The position numbers and the translations under genes are program-made. This document shows, piece by piece, positions 15,147-23,719 of a DNA stretch of 64,000 nt. The stretch's first letter is position 1, and every line of letters begins with the position of its first letter. The notes under the pieces were generated by a model, which was not told where the DNA came from, did no database searches, and worked only from the letters and a program-made list of their open reading frames with translations. Source of the stretch: an uncultured Porphyromonadaceae bacterium (GTDB taxonomy: Bacteria > Bacteroidota > Bacteroidia > Bacteroidales > Muribaculaceae); contig UQLO01000007.1 of the NCBI GenBank assembly GCA_900541865.1, positions 1 through 64,000 of the forward strand, in the 5' to 3' direction.

Positions 15147-17006
15147 ATGACTCTCAATAAAATAAAACTCATGGCGATGGGCGCAGTCCTCGCCCTGGCA
15201 GGAACCGCGTGCGACGACGTACTGGTTGAAAACGTCAACCCCGACGCCGCTCACGCCAACACTGCCGAACTCGGTCTGCCGGTGCTCGTGTTCTACGCAT
15301 CTCAGATCAACTACGACCACGCCGAGTACAACGTATATCTCTCCCAGTGCCTTACCACCATGAGCAAGGCTACCAAAGGCACTTACCCCTACAAGGAAGG
15401 CTGGGAGTTCCTGAGCGTTAACCGCCACCCGCAGTGGCGCCGCCACTTCTACGACATCGGCGTGAACGGCAACGAGCTCATCACCAACAGCCAGAACCTC
15501 GGTTCGCCCAACTACGAGCTCATCGCACGCACCATCAAGCTGATGAGTACTCAGCTCACCACCGACGCATGGGGCGACATACCCCGCTCCGAAGCATACC
15601 TGAGCAATTCGCCCCACTACGACACCCAGGCCTCCATCTACGCATGGATGCTTCAGGAAGCCGACGACCTGCTGGCCATGTACAACGACCCGGCTATCGC
15701 TCAGAGCGAAGGCAACCACCGCATCACCAACAAGATGGACCGCATCTACTCCGGCGACCTCAACAAGTGGAAAGGCCTCGTGCAGGCTGTCAAGGCCCGT
15801 ATCCTTCTGCGCAACGTGCCCAACGTAGACCGCAGCCCCGCCACCCTCAACAAGATCAGCGAAGCCGCACAGGCCGCCATCGACACCTGGCGCTCCGGCG
15901 ACCTCCTCTACGGCAGCTGGTTCGGCAACGAGCCCCGCTACTACTACGTTCAGGACGGCATCGGCGAATCCGTCAACCCCTGGTCGGCCGCTCAGCCCAC
16001 CATCAACTCCTGGGAGAGCCGCGCCAACCTACTCACCTCGGCAGTGCCCTCCAAGTTCTTCATGCAGGACTGCCTCGGCGTGATCGAGCCGGGCAACGAA
16101 ACCAAGCAGGGCTACTACGACAAGGACAACGGCTACGGCTCCGACCCGCGCCTGATGCTGCTCTTCCAGCCCCAGGAAGGCCCCGTCTCCGCTTCCAACG
16201 ACTCCAAGCGCGTCATGCTCCGCTATCTGGAGAACAACATCGGCGCCGGCGCAACCTACAAGCAGACCCACTTCCCGAACCTCTACTGCGGTGCATACGC
16301 CGCCGCAACCGGCGCATACAACCCGCTGTTCACCATGGAAGAGCTCTACTTCATCAAGGCTGAGGCCCAGTACTGGCTCGGCAACAAGGTAGAGGCCTGC
16401 GCACTGGCCAAGGAAGCCACTCAGTGGAACATTCAGCGCCACCTCGACCGCTTCCTCGAAGACAACACCTATTATCCCGAGGATAAGTGCGTGGCCGCCC
16501 TTGAGCGCTTTAAAGATCGTGCCCAGGAGCGCTTTGAGAACCTCCAGAAGTCCTTCCTCGAAAACGAAGGCACCGGCCGCTGCAAGCCGGCTTCCGAAGT
16601 CGGTCAGAAGCACTACTTCTTCGATGCCTCCAATTACTCCCTCTACGACCTGATGACCCAGAAGTACATCGCAATGTACATGCAGCCCGAGCAGTGGACC
16701 GACATGCGCCGCTACCACTACTCCAACAACCGCAACGGCTACGGCATCGGCGACGCCCAGGAAATCGTATACCCCACCCTGCGCCGTCCCTACAACCTCT
16801 ACGCCGCTTACTGGATCGACGGTCTGAGCCAGGCCGAACAGGAAAACACCTGGATTCAGCGTCTCAACTACGACCCCGAAACCGAAGAGAAATACAACAC
16901 CGCCGAACTCGAGCGCCTTGGCGCCTCCAAGAACCCGCAGTGGCTCCGCAAACCCATGATTTGGGCCGAAGCATACGGCGTGCGCACTTCTCTGACAGCA
17001 GAATAA
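15147..17006 (+). CDS. SusD/RagB-family nutrient-binding lipoprotein
   Basis: A 619-residue protein with a lipoprotein-type signal (LALAGTACDD) and a SusD-like architecture. The early TPR-containing part includes RHFYDIGVNGNELI, and the segment DAWGDIPRSEAY is followed by TPR-like helices. The late conserved region is GAYNPLFTMEELYFIKAEAQYWLG. SusD proteins cap the SusC barrel and bind the substrate. It belongs to the atypical long RagB-like subgroup rather than the starch SusD. Substrate cannot be read from sequence. Confidence 0.9.
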   Translation: MTLNKIKLMAMGAVLALAGTACDDVLVENVNPDAAHANTAELGLPVLVFYASQINYDHAEYNVYLSQCLTTMSKATKGTYPYKEGWEFLSVNRHPQWRRHFYDIGVNGNELITNSQNLGSPNYELIARTIKLMSTQLTTDAWGDIPRSEAYLSNSPHYDTQASIYAWMLQEADDLLAMYNDPAIAQSEGNHRITNKMDRIYSGDLNKWKGLVQAVKARILLRNVPNVDRSPATLNKISEAAQAAIDTWRSGDLLYGSWFGNEPRYYYVQDGIGESVNPWSAAQPTINSWESRANLLTSAVPSKFFMQDCLGVIEPGNETKQGYYDKDNGYGSDPRLMLLFQPQEGPVSASNDSKRVMLRYLENNIGAGATYKQTHFPNLYCGAYAAATGAYNPLFTMEELYFIKAEAQYWLGNKVEACALAKEATQWNIQRHLDRFLEDNTYYPEDKCVAALERFKDRAQERFENLQKSFLENEGTGRCKPASEVGQKHYFFDASNYSLYDLMTQKYIAMYMQPEQWTDMRRYHYSNNRNGYGIGDAQEIVYPTLRRPYNLYAAYWIDGLSQAEQENTWIQRLNYDPETEEKYNTAELERLGASKNPQWLRKPMIWAEAYGVRTSLTAE

Positions 17007-17094
17007 ACCCCACATCCAAGTTTATGGTCAAGCGGTCCGAGGTTTCTCTCCGCCCCATGACCGGCAACCGCAAACAAAAACAAAACACACGAAT

Positions 17095-18207
17095 ATGAAA
17101 CTCCACATATCAGCAGCTCTCGCAGCAACGGCTCTCGCAGCCGCTCTGACCGGCTGCGCCAACCACGACCTCATCCCCGACATGGCAGAGGTCGGTCAGG
17201 CTGTGCCCACTGTGTACTGGGAAGTTGGGTCCACGGTGTGCAAGGCCGGTGAGTCCTTCACCTTCCAGGGCAAATACACCAACATACCCGGCCGCACTCC
17301 CCTGCGCAGCGAAGTATGGTACCAGATTCTGCGCGACGACAACGCTTCCGTAAGCGCCAAGCTGGGCGGCTCTTCGCTCAACTACACTCTGACGGTAGCC
17401 TCGCAGGATACCATGCGCTCCTATCAGTGCCACGCCTCCTACCCCCACCAGGACTCGTACTGGGACGGTCACCAGAACATCTTCACCGGCGAAGTGCCCG
17501 TCAGCCGCACTCTTGCCCCGGTCAGCTGGGTGGAGCCCGGCCAGTGGGACCAGGAACTCTTCAATTCCTACTATCCCGAAGGCTTCGCTGCCCAGTTTAT
17601 GAACAAGGTATACGACTACCTCACCTCCGAGGAAACCGCCGACAGCTACTACAACGCTCTGCGCACCGTCTACCTGAACTATGAATTCACCAACGAGCAG
17701 TTCGCCGAAGTCGGCCTGCCCCAGCTCGACCTCAGCGGCGACGACCACGGCACCGCCAACAAATCCGACGCCTGGTTCACCACCTCCACCGCCAAGGACG
17801 ACCTCATCACCGGCTACTACTCCGTGACCTACGATGAGAACGGCAAAGCTCAGTTCGTCGAATATCCCATCGACTACGTTGCTCCCGAAGGCTTGATGAT
17901 CTACCCTGTCTACAAGTCGTGCGAATGGGTGTTCTGCCGCTACGACGACAACACCGGCGGTATCGTTTCGACCGTTCGCGCCGAATGGCTGCCCAAGTTC
18001 CGAACCCTCATCCAGAAGATTCCCTTCAAGGAATGGATCTACGACTCCTCCAACGCCGTCTACAAGGTTGAGTTTACTCGCAACTACAGCCTGGAGGCCC
18101 AGTTCCGCTCCTACGACAAGGACAGCGACCGTCTGAACGACCCCAACGCTCCCGAGTACGAGGGCATCACCTCCAAGACCGACCTCAAGACCATCAGCAT
18201 CAACTAA
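17095..18207 (+). CDS. Surface lipoprotein of the SusCD locus, unrecognised family
   Basis: A 370-residue protein with a clear lipobox (AAALTGCANHD). The N-terminal 120 residues look beta-rich and Ig-like (WEVGSTVCKAGESFTFQGKY). The rest is a Tyr/Asp-rich domain I do not recognise. Its place after susD, and before another lipoprotein with a 15-bp gap, suggests a surface glycan-binding protein of the same uptake system. There is no catalytic motif. Confidence 0.75.
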   Translation: MKLHISAALAATALAAALTGCANHDLIPDMAEVGQAVPTVYWEVGSTVCKAGESFTFQGKYTNIPGRTPLRSEVWYQILRDDNASVSAKLGGSSLNYTLTVASQDTMRSYQCHASYPHQDSYWDGHQNIFTGEVPVSRTLAPVSWVEPGQWDQELFNSYYPEGFAAQFMNKVYDYLTSEETADSYYNALRTVYLNYEFTNEQFAEVGLPQLDLSGDDHGTANKSDAWFTTSTAKDDLITGYYSVTYDENGKAQFVEYPIDYVAPEGLMIYPVYKSCEWVFCRYDDNTGGIVSTVRAEWLPKFRTLIQKIPFKEWIYDSSNAVYKVEFTRNYSLEAQFRSYDKDSDRLNDPNAPEYEGITSKTDLKTISIN

Positions 18208-18222
18208 TAAGACAGTACTATC

Positions 18223-19956
18223 ATGAAAATATTCAGAAATATTGCTCTGGCTTTCGCCGCAGGTGCGATGGTGACCGGCTGCGTGGATAAGGAAGTGGAC
18301 GAATCCTTCTTCCCCAATCCCGAAGTGGACTTTACCTACAACGTTGCCGGCGACGAATACCCCTACGACTTCTACGTTGTAAGCACCATCCAGTTCAACA
18401 ACACCTCGAGCGCCTCCGGCAACTTCACCTGGGACTTCGGCGACGGCACAACCTCCACCGAGGTCAGCCCGACCCACAAGTACGAAAGCGCCGGCACATA
18501 CCGCGTGCGTCTCACCCACGACACCAAGGGCACCCGCGAGTACCCCATCCTCATCTACGACATCACCCCGGTGCTCTCGATGGCTTCCTGCTCCACGGAA
18601 ACCGTTGAGTTCAACAACTCCACCGTTACCTTCTCTCTCGAGCTCCCCAACCCTGAGAACCTCCCCGTGCGCTACGAGTGGACCTTCCCCGAAGGCACCG
18701 TCTATGAGGACGGCACCGACGCTACTACCTTCGTAGGCACCTCCGACTCCGAGGGCAACATAGAGTACCCGGCTCCGGTGAAATTCAAAAACATCGGTTC
18801 GCAGACCGTCAACCTGCGCACCTACTTCGACACCACCGGCGAGAACCGCCGTCTCAACGACGTGGCTTTCAATGTGCAGGTCGGCCTAATCGAGCCCGCG
18901 CCCACACTGTACTACGCCGTGCGCAACGGCAACATCAAGGCCCTCAAGCTCGTCGACAACCTTCCCGCCGGCACCAAGCTGCTGCCCTTCGACATGGGTG
19001 TTGCTTCCGGCGCCACTGTCTTCAACATCCTCTACGCCGATGTCGACGCTCAGAACGAAGAAGGCGAAATGGTCAAGGAAGGCTGGATCTACATCCTCGA
19101 CGCCGGCAAACAGTACTACTACGTCAACGATGAGAACGGCGTGCTCGGCGACGGCAAAATCAACGTTATGCGTACCGACGGCACCAACGTCAACACCATG
19201 ATTACCAACGTTGGCGGTGCTGCCTTCCTCGATCCGTTCATCGGCTGCGTCTACGGCGACAAACTCTACTACACCGACCGCAACACCGGCTGCTCCGCAA
19301 TCGAACTCAAGACCCGCGGCGCCGTGCAGGGCAAGAAGAGCTCCACCGAACGCGACAGCTACGTATGGCAGAACAACACAATCCCCTACTACGGACGTCC
19401 TCTGGGCTACGGCTCTATTTCCAACGGCCTCTGGCGCGACTCCGACGGCTGGTGGTGGTGGGGTAAGAAGTACAACGGCAACTGCATCGTTCGCTTCAAA
19501 GACTCCCATATCTACAACACTCAGGCCGATGCCGACGCTGCCGCATCGCCCGCTCCCGTGGTGCTCAACGGCGCTGTGTTCAGCACTTTCGCCATCGACG
19601 ACGTCAACAAGGGCCTCTACATCTGGGAACGCATCCCCAAACCCGGCTTCAAGGCCTACAACCTGCCCGCCGCCAACGGCTCGCTGCTGTCGACCGAAAA
19701 TCCCATTGCATACATCGCAATGGACGCCGACCCCGTCAACACCACCGACGCCGAAGGTCTGCTCACCACCCAGATGGCTGTCGACAAAACCAACGGCCGC
19801 GTTTACTTCTGCTTCCGTCCCGCTCCCGGCAGCACCGACTACGCCGCAGGTATCTACTACTACGATCCCGCCGACACCAAGCTCCACAAGTACGGCGAGA
19901 CCAACGACGCCGGTACTGGTATAACCATCAACCCCAACCCCACCAAGCTCTTCTAA
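18223..19956 (+). CDS. PKD-domain lipoprotein with propeller-like C-terminal part
   Basis: A 577-residue protein with lipobox VTGCVDKE. A PKD domain lies at about 45-115 (NFTWDFGDGTTSTEVSPTHK, AGTYRVRLTH) and a second Ig/PKD-like unit near 145-215 (RYEWTFPEGTVYEDGT). A 350-residue C-terminal region of repeated strand motifs (LYYAVRNGNIKAL, GWIYILDAG, DKLYYTDRNTGC) is suggestive of a six- or seven-bladed beta-propeller. It is the last gene before a strong terminator at 19986-20017. A role in substrate capture at the cell surface is likely. Confidence 0.8.
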   Translation: MKIFRNIALAFAAGAMVTGCVDKEVDESFFPNPEVDFTYNVAGDEYPYDFYVVSTIQFNNTSSASGNFTWDFGDGTTSTEVSPTHKYESAGTYRVRLTHDTKGTREYPILIYDITPVLSMASCSTETVEFNNSTVTFSLELPNPENLPVRYEWTFPEGTVYEDGTDATTFVGTSDSEGNIEYPAPVKFKNIGSQTVNLRTYFDTTGENRRLNDVAFNVQVGLIEPAPTLYYAVRNGNIKALKLVDNLPAGTKLLPFDMGVASGATVFNILYADVDAQNEEGEMVKEGWIYILDAGKQYYYVNDENGVLGDGKINVMRTDGTNVNTMITNVGGAAFLDPFIGCVYGDKLYYTDRNTGCSAIELKTRGAVQGKKSSTERDSYVWQNNTIPYYGRPLGYGSISNGLWRDSDGWWWWGKKYNGNCIVRFKDSHIYNTQADADAAASPAPVVLNGAVFSTFAIDDVNKGLYIWERIPKPGFKAYNLPAANGSLLSTENPIAYIAMDADPVNTTDAEGLLTTQMAVDKTNGRVYFCFRPAPGSTDYAAGIYYYDPADTKLHKYGETNDAGTGITINPNPTKLF

Positions 19957-19985
19957 GAGCCGGCTGAGGTTTCGAAAAATACCCG

Positions 19986-20017
19986 GAAGGGCCGGCCCGA
20001 CGGCCGGCCCTTCTTTT
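19986..20017 (+). terminator. Terminator of the SusCD operon
   Basis: A perfect 12-bp stem GAAGGGCCGGCC / GGCCGGCCCTTC with a CGAC loop, followed by TTTT. An A+T-rich tract with two copies of GACATCTTGTCAAA (20024 and 20048) follows before the next gene. Confidence 0.92.
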
Positions 20018-20092
20018 CAATAAGACATCTTGTCAAATAGACAAAATGACATCTTGTCAAAATGAAAAATTGACCAAACTAACCAGCTGAAA

Positions 20093-22690
20093 ATGAAAAA
20101 ACTTCTACTCTCTCTGCTTCTTGCGGTTTCGGCTCTGGGATGCTACGCCGGCGGCGAGGACGTGATGCGCGAGCACCGCGCCATTTGGTTCAGCCCCATG
20201 CTGAGCTCGACCTGGCCCGGCGGCCGCATTACCGAATCCGGCGCTGCAAGCTCCCGCCGGCAGCTCACCACCTACCTGACGCGCCTGCAGAGCCACGGCA
20301 TCAACACCCTCTACTTCCACGTCCGCGCTCACTGCGACGCCACCTATGAGTCGTCTTTCGAGCCTTGGTCGTCGGCCGTAGGCGGCTCCAGAGGTACCGC
20401 CCCCGGCATCGACCCCTTCGGCACCTTCATCGAGGTTGCCCACAGCCTCGGTATCGAGGTCTACGCCTGGGTCAACCCCTACCGCTACTCCTCGGGGGGC
20501 AGCTACGGCGAAGGCGAGCGCAACTACGAAAACTCGCACCCCGAGTGGCTTATGAGCGCACCCGACCAGAAAATTCTCAACCCCGGTCTCCCCGAAGTGC
20601 GTCAGCGCGTGGTCGACGTATGCTCCGAGATAGCCACTAAGTACGACATCGACGGACTCATCTTCGACGACTATTTCTACCACAGCTCCATCGGCCTCTC
20701 CATGGACCGCGACCTCTGGCAGGCATATAAAGACGCCGGTGGCACCCTCAGCCAGGCCGACTGGCGCCGCGAAAACGTCAATATGATGGTTCGCGACGTC
20801 CGCGACGCCGTCAAGGCCGCCCGGCCCTACGCCGTGTTCTCCATCGGTCCGGCCGGTCGCATCTCGCCCGACAATATCGCCTCCTATGGCCTCACCCCAG
20901 GCCCTTACGGCGATATGAACTACACCGGCCTCTACGCCGACCCCATCTACTGGCTCAGCCAGGGCTGGCTCGACTTCCTCTCGCCCCAGGTCTACTGGCA
21001 CAGCTATTTCGACAAGCTCACCGACTGGTATTCGGTGGCCGTGCCCCATTTCAACCGCCATCTCTACACCTCCGTCGACTGCTCGCGCCTGAGCGGCAAC
21101 GCCTCCGAGTATATCCGCCAGATAGAGTATATGCGCTCCCACGTTCGCCCCAACGAAAGCGGCGTGGTCTTCTTCGACTACGGCGCGTACACCAACTACC
21201 GCGAAGTATACCACGGCAAGAATACCCGCTTCGGCGAAATCCTGCGTGCCGAAACCTTTGCCTGGAACGCCCTGTCGCCCATCCACCACTGGCGCACCGA
21301 TGCCGTCGACCGTCAGGTGGGACCCGTTGTGCGTGCGGGCAATACCCTCAGCTGGACGGCACCCGAAGGCGCCGGCGCCGACAGCCGCCGCTACGCCCTC
21401 TACCTCCTTCCGGAGGGCGCCGACCGCGCCGCCTTTGCCTGCCAGCCGGAATACCTCGTGCAGGCCGTCTACGGCGAGAGCTACGAGATACCCTCCGACG
21501 CCGAGGCCGGCACCTATGCTGTGGCCGTCTACGACCGCTTCAGCAACCTCCACGGCGCCCGCTTCGAGGGCTCCTCTACCCTCACCCCCGGCGTTGCACC
21601 CACGGGCCTCAGCGCAGGCACCACCACATCGCTGGGTCGCCTGAGCTGGGCACACGCCGAAGCTGCCCGCTACCAGGTTGAAATATCCGCCGACGCTTCG
21701 TTCAGCGCCCTTCTGGGCGTCGGCGAGACCTTCGACGATGAAATTCCCGTCGCCGACGTCGCCGACCTCTCAGAGGGCACGGAATACTTCTGGCGCGTCA
21801 AGGCATATGCCGCCGACCACACCATGGCCGTTTCCGGCGCAAGCACCGTGGCCGTCGAGGCCTTCACCGTTACGGCTCCCACCGCCGGGGCAAACGACCT
21901 CAGCACCACGCCCGCCATAAGCTGGACCAACGCCGGCGCCGGCGCCTCGTATACCCTCGAGATAGCCGACGCCGAGGACTTTACCTCCGTCGCCTACAGC
22001 GTCACCACTGAGGCAACCACCCTCACCGTGCCCGCCAAGACGCTGAGCACCGGCCGCCGCTACTGGGTGCGCGTAACGGCCACCATAGGCAATTCGTCGG
22101 CAACGGCCCGGACTGTGCAATGCGCTACCGCCGACCGTTCCGACTACACCGCCCCGGCCATAGTGAGCCCCGGCGCCGACGGCGTAACCCTCCATGCCGA
22201 CGAGTGCATCGTCATCGCTCCCTGGGAGGGCATGACAAACGCTTATGTCGAAATTTCCGCAAGCGAGACCTTCCCCACCCGAAGCACCTTCAAGCAGACC
22301 CTGAGCGGATTCGCAACGGAGTCGAAAGCCATGGCCGACGTCAAAATCTCGTCCAAAGCTCTGGTGAGCGGTAATACTTACTACGTGCGCGTTCGCGGCG
22401 GCTACAGCCTGCAGAGTGCAAGCGGCGTCAAGTACACCGACTACGGCACCCCGCGCAGCTTCGTCTACTCCGACCAAGCCGGCGTCATAGCACCCGAAAC
22501 CGATGCCGAAATCCGCATCGACGCCGCTGCCGTGCTCCATCTGCCCGCGCCGGCGCCCGCCGCTGTCTACGACCTGACCGGTCGCACCGTCTACAGCGCT
22601 CCGGCGGCCTCCAGCCACGTCCTGAGCCACCTCCCGGCCGGCGTCTACATCGTCCGCACGAACAATACCACCCTCAAATGGGTTAAATAA
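20093..22690 (+). CDS. GHL10 (DUF187) glycosidase-like exoprotein with FN3 domains
   Basis: A protein of 865 residues. The signal peptide is followed by a glycosyl-hydrolase-like 10 domain at about 25-390: REHRAIWFSPM, NTLYFHVRAHCDATY, EVYAWVNPYRY, LNPGLPEVRQRVVDV, and the acidic core DGLIFDDYFY. Two or three fibronectin type III-like modules (about 500-780) and a C-terminal T9SS-type sorting segment (YDLTGRTVY, LPAGVYIVR, TLKWVK) follow. The characterised GHL10 enzyme DigH of E. coli cleaves denuded peptidoglycan glycan strands, so a muropeptide or glycan-strand substrate is a reasonable hypothesis here. It has its own transcription unit after the SusCD terminator. Confidence 0.88.
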   Translation: MKKLLLSLLLAVSALGCYAGGEDVMREHRAIWFSPMLSSTWPGGRITESGAASSRRQLTTYLTRLQSHGINTLYFHVRAHCDATYESSFEPWSSAVGGSRGTAPGIDPFGTFIEVAHSLGIEVYAWVNPYRYSSGGSYGEGERNYENSHPEWLMSAPDQKILNPGLPEVRQRVVDVCSEIATKYDIDGLIFDDYFYHSSIGLSMDRDLWQAYKDAGGTLSQADWRRENVNMMVRDVRDAVKAARPYAVFSIGPAGRISPDNIASYGLTPGPYGDMNYTGLYADPIYWLSQGWLDFLSPQVYWHSYFDKLTDWYSVAVPHFNRHLYTSVDCSRLSGNASEYIRQIEYMRSHVRPNESGVVFFDYGAYTNYREVYHGKNTRFGEILRAETFAWNALSPIHHWRTDAVDRQVGPVVRAGNTLSWTAPEGAGADSRRYALYLLPEGADRAAFACQPEYLVQAVYGESYEIPSDAEAGTYAVAVYDRFSNLHGARFEGSSTLTPGVAPTGLSAGTTTSLGRLSWAHAEAARYQVEISADASFSALLGVGETFDDEIPVADVADLSEGTEYFWRVKAYAADHTMAVSGASTVAVEAFTVTAPTAGANDLSTTPAISWTNAGAGASYTLEIADAEDFTSVAYSVTTEATTLTVPAKTLSTGRRYWVRVTATIGNSSATARTVQCATADRSDYTAPAIVSPGADGVTLHADECIVIAPWEGMTNAYVEISASETFPTRSTFKQTLSGFATESKAMADVKISSKALVSGNTYYVRVRGGYSLQSASGVKYTDYGTPRSFVYSDQAGVIAPETDAEIRIDAAAVLHLPAPAPAAVYDLTGRTVYSAPAASSHVLSHLPAGVYIVRTNNTTLKWVK

Positions 22691-22710
22691 GCAAAGAAGT
22701 AATCGAAAAA

Positions 22711-22754
22711 ACGGCGTCTACCGTGCGTTGGCTTCGGGTAGACGCCGTCTTTTT
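22711..22754. terminator. Terminator after the GHL10 gene
   Basis: A 12-bp stem ACGGCGTCTACC / GGTAGACGCCGT with a 14-nt loop, preceded by a run of A and followed by CTTTTT, so it could work in both directions. Confidence 0.85.
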
Positions 22755-22774
22755 AAGCACGTTTTTTGTAAAAA

Positions 22775-23188
22775 ATGAAACTCAGAATCAGCATCGTTCT
22801 TGCATCCTTTGTTGTCTTGCTGGCTTCGTGCGCCGGAAAGGGCTACGACGCGGCCGAATGTAACGAACTCTCCATAAAAATTGAACGCCGCGACTCCCTG
22901 ACGCAGCACGACTACCGCATGATGATCGACCAGAGCGAGCAGATTCTCAAATATCTCGTCGACCGCAGCTCCACCCTCGAAGAACTGCCGCCCGACGAGC
23001 GCTACCCCGCTTACCGTGAACTCCTTGCCGACCCGGAGTACATGGAGCGATTCAGCTACCTCTTCACCTTGGGCAGCGCACTCTACCAAGCCGACGAAAG
23101 CGGACGCCTCGACGCCGCCAATGCCGAGCGCTACGTCGCCCTCGACGACTACAACACCCGCTTCGCCGAAATCACCGACCGGATGTGA
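22775..23188 (+). CDS. Small lipoprotein, unknown function
   Basis: A 137-residue protein with lipobox VLLASCAGKG and a mature part of predicted helices rich in Glu, Asp and Tyr (DYRMMIDQSEQILKYLVDRS). No known domain is recognised. It sits alone between two terminators, with a start just after the preceding T-run, so it may be transcribed by readthrough or from an unseen promoter. Confidence 0.75.
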   Translation: MKLRISIVLASFVVLLASCAGKGYDAAECNELSIKIERRDSLTQHDYRMMIDQSEQILKYLVDRSSTLEELPPDERYPAYRELLADPEYMERFSYLFTLGSALYQADESGRLDAANAERYVALDDYNTRFAEITDRM

Positions 23189-23216
23189 TCCGCCGGAGGA
23201 AAATGTAAAATGCCCC

Positions 23217-23260
23217 AAGGAGGGCGAGCTTCCGGCTCGCAAGCCGCGAAAGGGTCCCTC
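23217..23260. repeat. REP-like hairpin element, left copy
   Basis: A roughly 44-nt G+C-rich element with an internal hairpin GGCGAGC / GGCTCGC-type core and an AAGCCGCGAAAG tail. An inverted, slightly divergent copy is at 23502-23544. Confidence 0.7.
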
Positions 23261-23274
23261 TAAGCTATTGTGAG

Positions 23275-23297
23275 AGAACCCGGTATGGGTTCTTTTT
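23275..23297 (+). terminator. Terminator-like hairpin
   Basis: A 7-bp stem AGAACCC / GGGTTCT, loop GGTAT, followed by TTTT. It may terminate the lipoprotein transcript through the left repeat element. Confidence 0.65.
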
Positions 23298-23326
23298 CAT
23301 TAGTTTAGGTTGTTTTTTCGCAGTAG

Positions 23327-23448
23327 ATATGGAGTGACGGCTTCAGCCGTCACCGCCCCGCGCCGGCCGCCGTCTTTTCGCCGTAAATATGGAGTGACGG
23401 CTTCAGCCGTCACCGCCCCCCGCCGGGCGCCGTCTTTTCGCCGTAAAA
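23327..23448. repeat. Two tandem 60-bp repeats with perfect hairpins
   Basis: The unit ATATGGAGTGACGGCTTCAG... is repeated with a 60-bp period (GGAGTGACGG at 23331 and 23391), with only a few differences. Each unit carries the 20-nt palindrome GTGACGGCTTCAGCCGTCAC. The pair is enclosed by the inverted elements at 23217 and 23502. No coding capacity with recognisable homology is seen in this 23.19-23.63 kb gap. Confidence 0.9.
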
Positions 23449-23501
23449 GGATGCAATTTTCTGCCATTTTTTCCCTGGATGCATTTTTCGCCATTTTCCC
23501 T

Positions 23502-23544
23502 GAGGGCACTTTCGCGGCTTCCGAGCTTGCGGCTCGCCCTTCTT
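23502..23544. repeat. REP-like hairpin element, right copy (inverted)
   Basis: The reverse complement of this segment matches 23217-23260 closely (shared GGGCGAGC and AAGCCGCGAAAG blocks), so the two copies are inverted repeats around the 60-bp tandem pair. Confidence 0.7.
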
Positions 23545-23633
23545 AGGCCTTTTGATGCTCTCGGGAGTGTTTCGGGAGCGGTTATTAATTGTTAAACATT
23601 GTAAAATGTTTGGGAGGATTGGGAAATTAAAGC

Positions 23634-23641
23634 TAAATTTG
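23634..23641 (+). promoter_or_regulatory. -7 promoter box for the starch-binding-like gene
   Basis: TAAATTTG, about 79 bp before the ATG at 23720. Confidence 0.6.
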
Positions 23642-23719
23642 CAGCCGTTACGCAAGAAAAAAAGGCTTGCTGACGCTCAAAAGTGATTCAAAACCAATAC
23701 TAAACCAATTAAGTAAACC

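Noticed and set aside
12990..15719. A 909-codon open frame on the strand opposite the SusC and SusD genes
   Set aside because: It lies antisense to two clear family members, is dominated by Val/Ala/Gly runs typical of a reverse-frame artefact in G+C-rich DNA, and shows no domain. Similar long antisense frames opposite leuS, rny, thiH and mnmG were dismissed for the same reason.
23327..23448. The 60-bp tandem repeats as a CRISPR array
   Set aside because: Only two copies exist, the whole unit including the would-be spacer is repeated, and no cas gene is present.
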